Source: an uncultured Eubacteriales bacterium (GTDB lineage: Bacteria > Bacillota > Clostridia > Tissierellales > Peptoniphilaceae). Taken from it: DNA of 30,725 bases. Position numbers and translations under genes: made by a program. Positions 15,428 through 23,040 of this stretch are shown in pieces. The stretch's first letter is position 1. Every line of letters begins with the position of its first letter. The DNA lies in assembly GCA_902488815.1 (NCBI GenBank), contig CABTXP010000015.1, positions 1 to 30,725 on the forward strand, given 5' to 3'. The notes beneath the pieces are model-generated. The model did not search any database and was not told the DNA's origin. It saw nothing but the letters and a program-made list of their open reading frames with translations.

Positions 15428-16353
15428 TGAAGTGTTGTGTAGTAGGCGGATGCGGGGTTGACATAGTAGGCTTCCCCAATGAAGAGTTAATATTTCACGA
15501 TTCAAACCCGGGCCACATCGGATACTCATTAGGATGTGTCGGCAGAAACATCGGGGAGAATATCTTCAGACTTGGCGAAGACGTTCGCATTGTCTCCGTA
15601 GTGGGAGATGATCACAACGGCAGACTCGCCCTTGAAGGTCTTAGAAAAATCGGCATGGACGCAAACGGCATTGAGGTGTTAAAAGATGAGAACACCGCTA
15701 CATATCTTGCCCTTTTAAATCACGAAGGAGATATGGAAATCGCCATTAGCCAAATGGAAATTATTAAAAATATCACTCCCGAATTTGTGGAGAAGAGAAG
15801 AGAAGAACTTGAAAGTTGTGAGAACATTGTCACGGAAACGAATTTGGATAAAGAAACCTTGGAGTATCTTTTGAACAATATTAAGGGCAAATTTTTTGTA
15901 GACAGTGTTTCAGTTACCAAGAGCAAAAGGCTTAGAGATTGTCTTTCAAATATATATTTTTTAAAGACGAATGTATTGGAAGCAGGAGCAATTTTACAAA
16001 GAGATGTAAATACCGACGACAACCTTATATTGGCAGGCATGGAGTTTATGCGAAGAGGCGTTAAAAATGTGGCTATAACTCGTGGCAGCGAAGGTGCTTC
16101 AATTTTTACTCGGGAAGGAAACTTCTTTATGTCTTCCGAAAAAGTTAAGGTGTTAAATACATCGGGAGCAGGAGATGCTTTCTTGGCAGGTTTTGTAAAA
16201 GGAGAACTCTTAGGGCTTACCATTGAAGAGAAGCTTAAGATGGCAATGGCGGCATCACTTCTCACCATTCAAAGTGAAAAGACAATATCGGAAAACATGA
16301 AGCTTGATAATATAAAGACGGAGATGAAAAAAGTATGTATAACAAAGATGTAG
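15427..16353 (+). CDS. psuK: PfkB-family kinase, probable pseudouridine kinase
   Basis: A 308-residue ribokinase-fold sugar kinase. The N-terminus (VVGGCGVDIVGFP), the GGxGxN-type segment (CVGRNIGENIFRLG) and the catalytic NTSGAGDAFLAGF with D250 are visible. It is next to, and overlaps by 19 bases, a pseudouridine-5'-phosphate glycosidase gene, which makes pseudouridine the likely substrate: pseudouridine to its 5'-phosphate. The assignment rests partly on this context, since PfkB kinases are hard to separate by motif. Confidence 0.85.
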   Translation: MKCCVVGGCGVDIVGFPNEELIFHDSNPGHIGYSLGCVGRNIGENIFRLGEDVRIVSVVGDDHNGRLALEGLRKIGMDANGIEVLKDENTATYLALLNHEGDMEIAISQMEIIKNITPEFVEKRREELESCENIVTETNLDKETLEYLLNNIKGKFFVDSVSVTKSKRLRDCLSNIYFLKTNVLEAGAILQRDVNTDDNLILAGMEFMRRGVKNVAITRGSEGASIFTREGNFFMSSEKVKVLNTSGAGDAFLAGFVKGELLGLTIEEKLKMAMAASLLTIQSEKTISENMKLDNIKTEMKKVCITKM

Positions 16354-17258
16354 ATAAATATTTGGACTACGCCCCTGAAGTTAAAAAGGCCATGGAAGAA
16401 GGTAAGCCTGTAGTTGCTTTGGAATCTACAATTATTTCCCACGGCATGCCCTATCCGAAAAATTTGGAAACGGCAAGAAGAGTTGAAGAAATAATTAGAG
16501 AAGGGGGCTGCGTTCCCGCCACAACTGCAATTATAAGGGGCAGAATTAAAGTAGGTCTTACTCCTGAAGAGTTGGAGTTCATGGCAACGGACAAAGAAAT
16601 TATCAAGTGCTCCACAAGAGACTTCCCATACATTGTGTCAAAGGGTTTAAACGGCGGCACAACTGTTGCAAGTACAATAATAATTGCAAACCTTGCAGGG
16701 ATTAAAGTCTTTGTCACAGGAGGTATCGGCGGAGTGCACAGAGGAGCTGAGACCACCTTTGACATTTCAAGAGACTTGCAAGAACTTGCCACCAAAAATG
16801 TTGCAGTAGTTTGCGCAGGAGCAAAGAGCATCCTTGACATAGGTCACACACTTGAATACCTTGAAACATTCGGCGTGCCTGTACTCGGTATCAACACAAA
16901 GGAAATGCCGGCATTCTTTACAAGAAAGAGCGGATACCAACTTGACTACAAGGTAACGGAAGAAGAAGCTGCTGAAATTATGAAGACTAAATGGGACTTA
17001 GGTCTGCCGGGCGGTGTTTTAATTGCAAACCCCATACCTGAAGAACATCAAATGGACAAGGCTAAGATAGACATGGCAATTGAAAAAGCTTTAATCGAAG
17101 CTAGAGAAAAGGACATTCACGGCAAGGAGTCAACACCTTTCTTACTTAGCAAGGTACTTGAAGTGACGGAAGGCAGATCCCTTGAGGCAAATATCCAACT
17201 TGTATACAACAACGCAAGAGTCGGAGCGAAAGTTGCAAAGGCATTCTTCGAAAAATAA
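16335..17258 (+). CDS. psuG: Pseudouridine-5'-phosphate glycosidase
   Basis: The 307-residue product cleaves the C-C glycosidic bond of pseudouridine 5'-phosphate to uracil and ribose 5-phosphate. Family residues are in place: E30 in ALESTIISHGMPYP, the metal-binding aspartate in GAETTFDISRDLQ, and the Schiff-base lysine K164 in CAGAKSILDIGHTLEYLE. The closing NARVGAKVAKAF is also typical. It is coupled to the kinase gene and ends the operon at a strong terminator. With PsuK it lets the cell recycle the pseudouridine released from RNA. Confidence 0.95.
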   Translation: MYNKDVDKYLDYAPEVKKAMEEGKPVVALESTIISHGMPYPKNLETARRVEEIIREGGCVPATTAIIRGRIKVGLTPEELEFMATDKEIIKCSTRDFPYIVSKGLNGGTTVASTIIIANLAGIKVFVTGGIGGVHRGAETTFDISRDLQELATKNVAVVCAGAKSILDIGHTLEYLETFGVPVLGINTKEMPAFFTRKSGYQLDYKVTEEEAAEIMKTKWDLGLPGGVLIANPIPEEHQMDKAKIDMAIEKALIEAREKDIHGKESTPFLLSKVLEVTEGRSLEANIQLVYNNARVGAKVAKAFFEK

Positions 17259-17263
17259 ATTAC

Positions 17264-17290
17264 AATCCCACCAATGCGTGGGATTTTTTT
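17264..17290 (+). terminator. Terminator of tdk-psuK-psuG
   Basis: AATCCCAC (17264-17271) and GTGGGATT (17278-17285) form a perfect 8-bp stem with a 6-base loop and a T-run. Confidence 0.92.
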
Positions 17291-17325
17291 ATTGATTTAA
17301 TTAGTCTATGGTTAGGCCTCCTATG

Positions 17326-17334
17326 TGGTATAAT
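17326..17334 (+). promoter_or_regulatory. Extended -10 promoter for DUF503-nth-vanW
   Basis: TGGTATAAT is a perfect extended -10. An in-frame ATG at 17308 lies upstream of it and is therefore not the start of the DUF503 gene. Confidence 0.55.
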
Positions 17335-17349
17335 TACAGGGTGATGAAT

Positions 17350-17631
17350 ATGATGGTAGGAGTATGTGTTTTGACAATTAGAATTTATGAGTCAAATTCA
17401 CTTAAAGACAAAAGGTCCGTTGTAAAGTCCTTAATACAAAAGCTTGAGCACAAGTTCAACATCTCCATATGTGAGAGCGGCGAAAACGACAACATACATT
17501 TTGCCGAAGTGGGCTTTGCCACAGTGAGCAACAACAAAAAATTAGTGGACAGTACAATTGACAAGGTAATAAATTTTGCGGAAGCACACGACAGATGTGA
17601 AGTAGTTAATATCTACAGGGAGGTGTATTAA
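17350..17631 (+). CDS. DUF503 family protein (YlxP-like)
   Basis: A 93-residue protein with the DUF503 pattern: VGVCVLTIRIYESNSLKDKR, RSVVKSLIQKL, then FNISICESGENDNIHFAEVG. In Firmicutes the family is often encoded near rbfA/infB, and a ribosome-related role is suspected but not shown. The ATG at 17350 follows AGGGTG by seven bases and lies downstream of the likely transcription start. An in-frame ATG 42 bases earlier lies upstream of the -10 box. Its stop is one base before the unusual start of nth. Confidence 0.8.
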   Translation: MMVGVCVLTIRIYESNSLKDKRSVVKSLIQKLEHKFNISICESGENDNIHFAEVGFATVSNNKKLVDSTIDKVINFAEAHDRCEVVNIYREVY

Positions 17632-17632
17632 A

Positions 17633-18262
17633 ATAAAACTTTCAAAGAAAGATGTTTTAAAAGTCCTTGCCATATTAGATGAACTATATCCCGACGCGCA
17701 GTGCGAGTTAAACCACAGTAACCCCTTTGAACTTTTAATCGCCACAATTTTGTCCGCTCAATGTACGGACAAGAGAGTGAACGAAGTCACAAGGGAAATG
17801 TTTAAAAAATACAAGACGCCTGAGGACTATGTAAGCCTCGGCGCTGAAAATTTGGAAAAAGAAATCTACTCCTTAGGCTTTTACAGAAACAAGTCCAAGA
17901 ACATAATCGGCGCCTGTATGGAACTTATGAAGCTTAAAGAGATGCCTCAAACTGTTGAGGGTCTTATGAAGCTGCCGGGAGTGGGCAAAAAAACTGCAAA
18001 CGTAGTGGCAAGTAATGCCTTCGGCGTGCCTGCCATAGCAGTTGACACTCACGTCTTTAGAGTAAGTAACCGCATCGGTCTTGCAAATGCAAAGGACGTA
18101 CAAAAGACCGAAGCACAACTTGAAAAAAACATACCCCGTGATATGTGGATCAAGGCACATCATATGTTGATATTTCACGGACGTAATATTTGCACGGCAA
18201 GAAGCCCGAAGTGCGAAATATGTCCTGTAAATAAATATTGTAATTATTATGAGGAAAAATGA
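17633..18262 (+). CDS. nth: Endonuclease III, apparently starting at ATA
   Basis: A DNA glycosylase/AP lyase acting on oxidised pyrimidines. The first in-frame ATG (17750) would remove about 39 conserved residues, including NPFELLIATILSAQ. Reading from the ATA at 17633 gives 209 residues, and the key residues then fall exactly at the E. coli numbers: hairpin lysine K120 (LPGVGKKTA), D138 (AVDTHVFR), and the [4Fe-4S] cysteines C187, C194, C197, C203. GGGAGGTG lies seven bases before that ATA, and no ATG, GTG or TTG is in frame between the TAG at 17603 and the TTG at 17744. The ATA start is inferred from spacing and homology. The stop overlaps the VanW gene by 4 bases. Confidence 0.92.
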   Translation: MKLSKKDVLKVLAILDELYPDAQCELNHSNPFELLIATILSAQCTDKRVNEVTREMFKKYKTPEDYVSLGAENLEKEIYSLGFYRNKSKNIIGACMELMKLKEMPQTVEGLMKLPGVGKKTANVVASNAFGVPAIAVDTHVFRVSNRIGLANAKDVQKTEAQLEKNIPRDMWIKAHHMLIFHGRNICTARSPKCEICPVNKYCNYYEEK

Positions 18263-19689
18263 AGAAAAAGAGGAAGAAGAAAAATCGAAAACCTGTAATA
18301 ATTCTATCAGTTATATTAATTGTCATACTTTGTGTAATGCTTGTGTCTTACAGCCTTTACAAAAGGGAAATGGCAACGGACAAAATCTTTAAAGGAGTAA
18401 GTGTGGGAGGAGTGGACGTGTCACAACTCTCCAAGGATGAAGCACTTACAAAGGTAACTGAAAGATATACGGGAGATTTAAACGACAAAAAAATAAACTT
18501 TGTAGGTCACGACACACGGTACTCAATTTCTCTTAAAGAGCTTGGCTACACGGCACAAATAAATGAAGCGGTGGACAAGGCCTACGGCGTGGGCAGAAGC
18601 GGCAACATCATTGAAAATGTGAGCAAAATTTTTTCTCTCCCTGTAGACAAGGAAGATATAACAATTGTGGAGAGATTTGACGACGCCCATGTGGAAAGAG
18701 TCATAGACTTTTTGGAAGAAAAGACAAAGCAGGACTCAAAAGATGCCTACCTGAGCTATGCAGGCGGCGAATTTCAAATAGTGCCGGAGCAAACGGGAAC
18801 TTATCTGAACAAGGACAAGTTGAAGTTAAACCTATATGACGCGCTTAGAAAAAACGAAGACGTAATCCTTCCCGTGAGCGAAGAAAAGCCTGCAATAACT
18901 ACAAAGGACTTTGAAGACATAACGGGAGTTGTGGGAGAATTTACAACGGACTTTTCAAAGAGCAGCTCCAACAGAAAGCAAAACATTGCCCTTGCATCCT
19001 CTCGATTTAACAATTTTTTTGTTAAGCCGGGAGAAGTCGTGTCTTTTAACGACCACATTGGAGATATATCCAAAGAGACGGGATACATGGATGCGGGAGT
19101 TATAATAAACGGCCAGTTTGACAGCGGAGTAGGCGGCGGCGTGTGCCAAGTTTCAACAACTGTTTACAATGCTCTTTTACTTGCAGATATAAAAATCAAG
19201 GAGAGAGCAAATCACAGTTTGCCTGTGGCATATGTGCCCATGGGAACAGATGCTGCAGTTGCATCGGGCTTTATAGACTTAAAGTTTGAAAACTCCACAA
19301 ACTCAAATATATATATAACCTGCGGAGTAAAGGACGGGAGACTTACTTGCAGAATTTTCGGCAACACTGCAAAAAAAGATTACCAGGTAAATATTGTGCC
19401 CAAGCAAAGAGAAGTTATTGAGCCCAATATAAAGACAGTTAAGTCAGACGAAATGTTTGAGGGCGAAGAAAAAATCGACAAGAACGGCTCAAACGGATTT
19501 AAGTACGAAACATATAAGCAAATTATAAAAAACGGCAAGGTAGTGTCGGAGACGAAGATTTCAAACTCATACTACAAGCCGCAAGACAAGGTTGTAATAG
19601 TGGGCACGAAGAAGCCTGAAATTGAAAATCCGGAGGAAAATCCTTTGGAAGAAACGACGAAAGATACAAAATCAAAGGGCAGAGAATAG
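18259..19689 (+). CDS. VanW family cell-envelope protein with G5 domain
   Basis: A 476-residue membrane-anchored envelope protein. A Lys/Arg-rich start is followed by one membrane segment (about residues 12-34). A peptidoglycan-binding-4-like domain (about 45-200) comes next, then the VanW domain with its markers SRFNNFFVKPGEVVSFNDHI and GVGGGVCQVSTTVYNALL, and finally a G5-type domain (about 395-457, ending YYKPQDKVVIVGTK). The last 20 residues are Glu/Lys-rich and disordered-looking. The family lies outside the membrane and is thought to act on or bind peptidoglycan; its reaction is unknown. It overlaps nth by 4 bases. Confidence 0.9.
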   Translation: MKKKRKKKNRKPVIILSVILIVILCVMLVSYSLYKREMATDKIFKGVSVGGVDVSQLSKDEALTKVTERYTGDLNDKKINFVGHDTRYSISLKELGYTAQINEAVDKAYGVGRSGNIIENVSKIFSLPVDKEDITIVERFDDAHVERVIDFLEEKTKQDSKDAYLSYAGGEFQIVPEQTGTYLNKDKLKLNLYDALRKNEDVILPVSEEKPAITTKDFEDITGVVGEFTTDFSKSSSNRKQNIALASSRFNNFFVKPGEVVSFNDHIGDISKETGYMDAGVIINGQFDSGVGGGVCQVSTTVYNALLLADIKIKERANHSLPVAYVPMGTDAAVASGFIDLKFENSTNSNIYITCGVKDGRLTCRIFGNTAKKDYQVNIVPKQREVIEPNIKTVKSDEMFEGEEKIDKNGSNGFKYETYKQIIKNGKVVSETKISNSYYKPQDKVVIVGTKKPEIENPEENPLEETTKDTKSKGRE

Positions 19690-19697
19690 TATTGGAT

Positions 19698-19720
19698 AGG
19701 GGACATTTGTGTCCCCTTTA
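19698..19720 (+). terminator. Stem-loop between vanW-like gene and the next gene
   Basis: AGGGGACA (19698-19705) and TGTCCCCT (19710-19717) form a perfect 8-bp stem with a TTTG loop. The following T-run is short and broken (TTATTG), and the next ribosome site comes straight after, so this may be a leaky terminator with partial readthrough. Confidence 0.65.
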
Positions 19721-19731
19721 TTGTGAGGACT

Positions 19732-20310
19732 ATGTTTAAATTTTTAAAGAAACTGAAGAGAAAAAGTATATACGGCGAGTTTTTAGACGCGCAAAAAGAA
19801 GGCAAGTTAAATGAGTTTTTGGACCTTCAAACCCCGGGAGAGTATGAGCTAAACTACATGAGAACACCCGGCGCCAAGGTTAGTACCTTTGACCTTAACA
19901 AGGCACTTATGGACTTTTACAACAGAGAGAGGGAAAGTATCGCCGAGGCGGAAGAATTTTTTAAAACCAACAGAGCCATTGAATCAATAGATAACTTCGC
20001 CGCATTTTTATATGGTCAAGACAACTTTCAGGAGGATAGACTTCCCGGCTTAAGCATTCTTTTAATGCGCGACTCGAAGGAGATTGAGGCGGTAAAGTTC
20101 GGCATACTTTTGGCAGAGTATTACAATTTGGAAAATTATTACAGAGCACTTGAGATAATAAGAAATTTGGGAGAGCATCCCGAGTTTACCTACTACAGCG
20201 TGCGAGTATTAAAAAATATAATGGACGGCGACAAGTACGTAGAAGAAATATACGAAAACACATTCGGTATGGGAAAGAAAATAATAGAGGTGGCAAATGA
20301 AATTAGGTAA
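19732..20310 (+). CDS. Unrecognised protein upstream of cvfB
   Basis: A soluble 192-residue protein I do not recognise. It has a very basic start (MFKFLKKLKRKS), then segments that look helical (FDLNKALMDFYNRERESIAE; VKFGILLAEYYNLENYYRAL), with many aromatic and acidic residues and no cysteines, signal or membrane segment. The alternating helices in the second half could be TPR-like, but I see no clear repeat. GTGAGGA lies just before the ATG at 19732; an in-frame GTG three codons earlier is inside that site. It overlaps cvfB by 14 bases, so it is probably coupled to it and to rlmD. Confidence 0.7.
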   Translation: MFKFLKKLKRKSIYGEFLDAQKEGKLNEFLDLQTPGEYELNYMRTPGAKVSTFDLNKALMDFYNRERESIAEAEEFFKTNRAIESIDNFAAFLYGQDNFQEDRLPGLSILLMRDSKEIEAVKFGILLAEYYNLENYYRALEIIRNLGEHPEFTYYSVRVLKNIMDGDKYVEEIYENTFGMGKKIIEVANEIR

Positions 20311-21115
20311 AGTCCAAAAGTTAAAAGTAAAAGGCTTTGAAAGAGAAAGTGCGGTACTTACAGACGGCACTGCGGAAGTAAAACTGTCAAAACACGAAAG
20401 CGAAAATTTAAAAGAAAATCAGGAAGTAGAAGCATTTATCTACAACGATAAGGACGGATTTAAAGCCACACTTAAAAAACCCCTGGCACAAGTGGGAGAA
20501 GTAAAGCAACTTAAAATCGTCTCCAAATCAAAATTCGGATACTTTGTAGACATCGGCATAGACAAGGACATCTTCTTGCCATTTCAGGAAACGTCGGGCA
20601 GACCTCACGAAGACTTGGAATATTTATTTTATATATACGACGACAAGTCAAAGAGAATTTGCGCCACGATGAATGTAAAGCCCCACCTTTCCTCACACTC
20701 CCCATACAAGGTCAACGACAATGTAGAAGGAGTGATCTACGGCATAGACAGAAACTTAGGCATCTTTGTAGCTGTAGATGAAAAGTATGACGGCCTTATC
20801 CTTGCAAGGGAAATAAAAGGCGCCCACAGAGTAGGGGAAAGAATAAAGGTGCGTGTAGCTCGTGTGCTAAAAGACGGCAAGCTCACTTTGACCTTTAGAG
20901 AAAAGTCCTACAAGCAAATGAACTTAGATGCGGAAATGCTTTTGGACATAATAAAAGACGAAGGGGGCGTATTAAACTTGGGAGACAAATCAACACCTGA
21001 AGAAATATTAGATGTCACGGGACTTAGCAAGAAGGCATTTAAAAAAGCCTTAGGCAGTCTTTACAAACAAAAGCTGGTCACACTTTATCCGGAAAAGGTG
21101 AAGTTAAATGACTGA
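20297..21115 (+). CDS. cvfB: S1-domain RNA-binding protein CvfB
   Basis: A 272-residue cytosolic CvfB/YitL-type protein, built of S1-like OB-fold domains and a C-terminal winged helix. Visible are the first domain (GKVQKLKVKGFERESAVLTD), the second with KSKFGYFVDIGIDKDIFLPF, the third with GIDRNLGIFVAVDEKYDGLI and VRVARVLKDGKLTLTFREKS, and the winged-helix tail TPEEILDVTGLSKKAFKKAL. In staphylococci CvfB affects virulence-gene expression through RNA binding. It overlaps the gene before it by 14 bases and rlmD after it by 8. Confidence 0.9.
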   Translation: MKLGKVQKLKVKGFERESAVLTDGTAEVKLSKHESENLKENQEVEAFIYNDKDGFKATLKKPLAQVGEVKQLKIVSKSKFGYFVDIGIDKDIFLPFQETSGRPHEDLEYLFYIYDDKSKRICATMNVKPHLSSHSPYKVNDNVEGVIYGIDRNLGIFVAVDEKYDGLILAREIKGAHRVGERIKVRVARVLKDGKLTLTFREKSYKQMNLDAEMLLDIIKDEGGVLNLGDKSTPEEILDVTGLSKKAFKKALGSLYKQKLVTLYPEKVKLND

Positions 21116-22328
21116 GATATCACTTCAAATCACAGACTACGCCCATGACGGACGAGGAGTGGGCAGGTACGAAAACAAGGTGGTCTTCTTGGACGGCGGA
21201 GTAATAGGGGACGTAGTGGAAGTTGAAATTGAAACTGAAAACAAGAGATTTTACAGAGGAAAAATCGTCGACATACTTCGTCCCTCACACAAGAGAGAGT
21301 TGCCACAATGCCCATACTTTCAAAGCTGCGGCGGCTGCACATTTTTAAACGTGGAAGAATACTACATTAACGAGTGGAAAGAAAAAAGAGTTGAGAAAGC
21401 CTTAAATAAAATCGGCATAGACAAAAAGCCTGAAGACCTTATAAAACTTAACTCACTTAACTACAGAAACAACATACAGCTTAAAGTAGAAGAAGGGAAG
21501 TTGGGATTTTATTCCAAAAAAACCAACAGCCTTGTGCCCATAAAAGAATGTCTAATCGCAAGAGAAGAGATAAACGAAGTCATAAAACTGTTGCGAGAGA
21601 CAACACTTGAAGGCATAGACCAAGTACAAATCCGCTGCAACTTTAAAGGGAACACAATGGTCATAGTAGAAGGCAAAGTAAGCCCCGAAATCATAAGCGC
21701 ACTATATGAAAAAGTATCTTCCCTATACGAAAAGCAAGGCAGAAAATTTACCCACGTATTCGGAGAAAAATATTTGGAAGAAGAAATAGAAGACCTGAAA
21801 TTTTTATTAGGACCGGGTTCATTTTTCCAAGTAAATCACAAAGTCATGAATGAAATGTACTTTGTGGGACTTACAAAGCTTAAGATAAACAAGGATGACA
21901 AAATACTTGACCTCTATTCAGGCATAGGCACTCTCACACTCCTTGCCGCACGAAAAGCAAAGGAAGTCTGTGGCGTGGAATATGTAGAAGAAGCCACGGA
22001 CCTTGCAAGAAAAAACGCGGAGCTAAACGGCGTGGACAACGCAACATTTATTTGCGGCAAAGCGGAAGAAGTAATAGAAAAACTAAAAGGCTTTAACAAA
22101 GTCATCGTCGACCCGCCACGAAAAGGCATGGACAAAAAAGTCGTGGAAAAAATAATCGACATGAAACCGGAGAGCATACTCTACATCTCCTGCAACCCTG
22201 ACACCCTTGCACGAGATGTACAAATCCTCACACAAGAAGGCTACGAAGTAGAGACCGTAACCCCGGCAGATATGTTCCCAAAAGGACCTCATGTGGAGGC
22301 AATTGCTTTACTTATTAAGGAAAATTAA
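21108..22328 (+). CDS. rlmD: 23S rRNA (uracil-5-)-methyltransferase RlmD/RumA family
   Basis: A 406-residue SAM-dependent RNA m5U methyltransferase. An N-terminal TRAM domain (to about residue 60) is followed by the [4Fe-4S] cysteines C68, C74, C77 (CPYFQSCGGC) and C148. The SAM motif is LDLYSGIGTLTLLAA, the catalytic cysteine is C362 in ISCNPDTLARD, and a conserved HVEAIALL ends the protein. This fits the RlmD/RlmCD group that methylates 23S rRNA (U1939 and/or U747); which site is not decidable here. It is the last gene with the base composition of the left part of the window. Confidence 0.93.
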   Translation: MTEISLQITDYAHDGRGVGRYENKVVFLDGGVIGDVVEVEIETENKRFYRGKIVDILRPSHKRELPQCPYFQSCGGCTFLNVEEYYINEWKEKRVEKALNKIGIDKKPEDLIKLNSLNYRNNIQLKVEEGKLGFYSKKTNSLVPIKECLIAREEINEVIKLLRETTLEGIDQVQIRCNFKGNTMVIVEGKVSPEIISALYEKVSSLYEKQGRKFTHVFGEKYLEEEIEDLKFLLGPGSFFQVNHKVMNEMYFVGLTKLKINKDDKILDLYSGIGTLTLLAARKAKEVCGVEYVEEATDLARKNAELNGVDNATFICGKAEEVIEKLKGFNKVIVDPPRKGMDKKVVEKIIDMKPESILYISCNPDTLARDVQILTQEGYEVETVTPADMFPKGPHVEAIALLIKEN

Positions 22329-22349
22329 TCAGCAGGAAGGTGCAACTTT

Positions 22350-22940
22350 ATGAGTAAAAACTACACTAAAGATTTAATACAAAAAGAATTTATGACTCTT
22401 CTAGATAAAAAAATTCTAGACAACATAACAGTAACCGAATTAGCAAAAAAGTGTAACATCGAAAGAAAGACTTTTTACTATCATTATGAAAACTTAGAGC
22501 AATTGATCAAGGAAATATTTGAGTCAGAGCTCGAGATTGTAATCGAGGAATTTAATGAAAATCTTTCATGGGAAGATAGTTTTATTTTGGCTGCGAAATT
22601 TATCTTAGATAATAAAAAAGCTATAAGACATATGTATCAATCAGGCTATAAAGCTGATGTAGAAAAATATGTTTTTTCTATGGCGGGTGAAGTAATTAGT
22701 AAATATGTTAATCATATATCAAAGGAGACTAGGGCAAAAGATATTGATATTAATTTGATTTCTTACTTTTATCAATGTGCCTTAAGTAGTGCACTTATAC
22801 AGTGGATAGCAACAAATATGAAAACTGATCCAGTAGTTATTACAAATAGGTTAGGTAAATTAATGGATGGTAATATCTTATTATCATTAAAAAGAAGTGA
22901 AAAACTAGAAACCTTTACTCAGAATACTCTAATTGAGTAA
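22350..22940 (+). CDS. TetR/AcrR family transcriptional regulator
   Basis: A 196-residue TetR-type repressor. The N-terminal helix-turn-helix (about residues 8-55) includes DNITVTELAKKCNIERKTFYYHYENLEQL, shown in part by TELAKKCNIERKTFYYHYEN. The rest is an all-helical ligand/dimer domain of unknown specificity. It sits 21 bases after rlmD with an AGGAAGG site and 100 bases before the oleate hydratase gene, so it may control that gene; a fatty acid ligand would be logical but is inference. Its codon use (GAT, AAT, TTA, ATA) differs from the genes to the left and matches those to the right. Confidence 0.9.
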   Translation: MSKNYTKDLIQKEFMTLLDKKILDNITVTELAKKCNIERKTFYYHYENLEQLIKEIFESELEIVIEEFNENLSWEDSFILAAKFILDNKKAIRHMYQSGYKADVEKYVFSMAGEVISKYVNHISKETRAKDIDINLISYFYQCALSSALIQWIATNMKTDPVVITNRLGKLMDGNILLSLKRSEKLETFTQNTLIE

Positions 22941-22951
22941 AATTTACACAA

Positions 22952-22989
22952 ACCACTAATATTGGTAGATGAAATCATTCTCTTTTCAT
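22952..22989. promoter_or_regulatory. Two inverted repeats, possible operators ahead of oleate hydratase
   Basis: ACCACTAATATTGGT (22952-22966) is an imperfect 15-base palindrome. ATGAAA (22969-22974) and TTTCAT (22984-22989) form a second repeat with a 9-base spacer. A weak promoter follows (TTTTCA 22983-22988, TAAGAT 23005-23010). The location, between a TetR gene and its probable target, suggests operators. Confidence 0.35.
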
Positions 22990-23040
22990 AATTTAATAGA
23001 CATGTAAGATGATAATGTTAAGTTATTAAAGGAGGAAATA

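Noticed and set aside
17750..18262. Truncated nth starting at the ATG
   Set aside because: Conserved Nth sequence continues in frame upstream to the ATA at 17633 behind a strong ribosome site.
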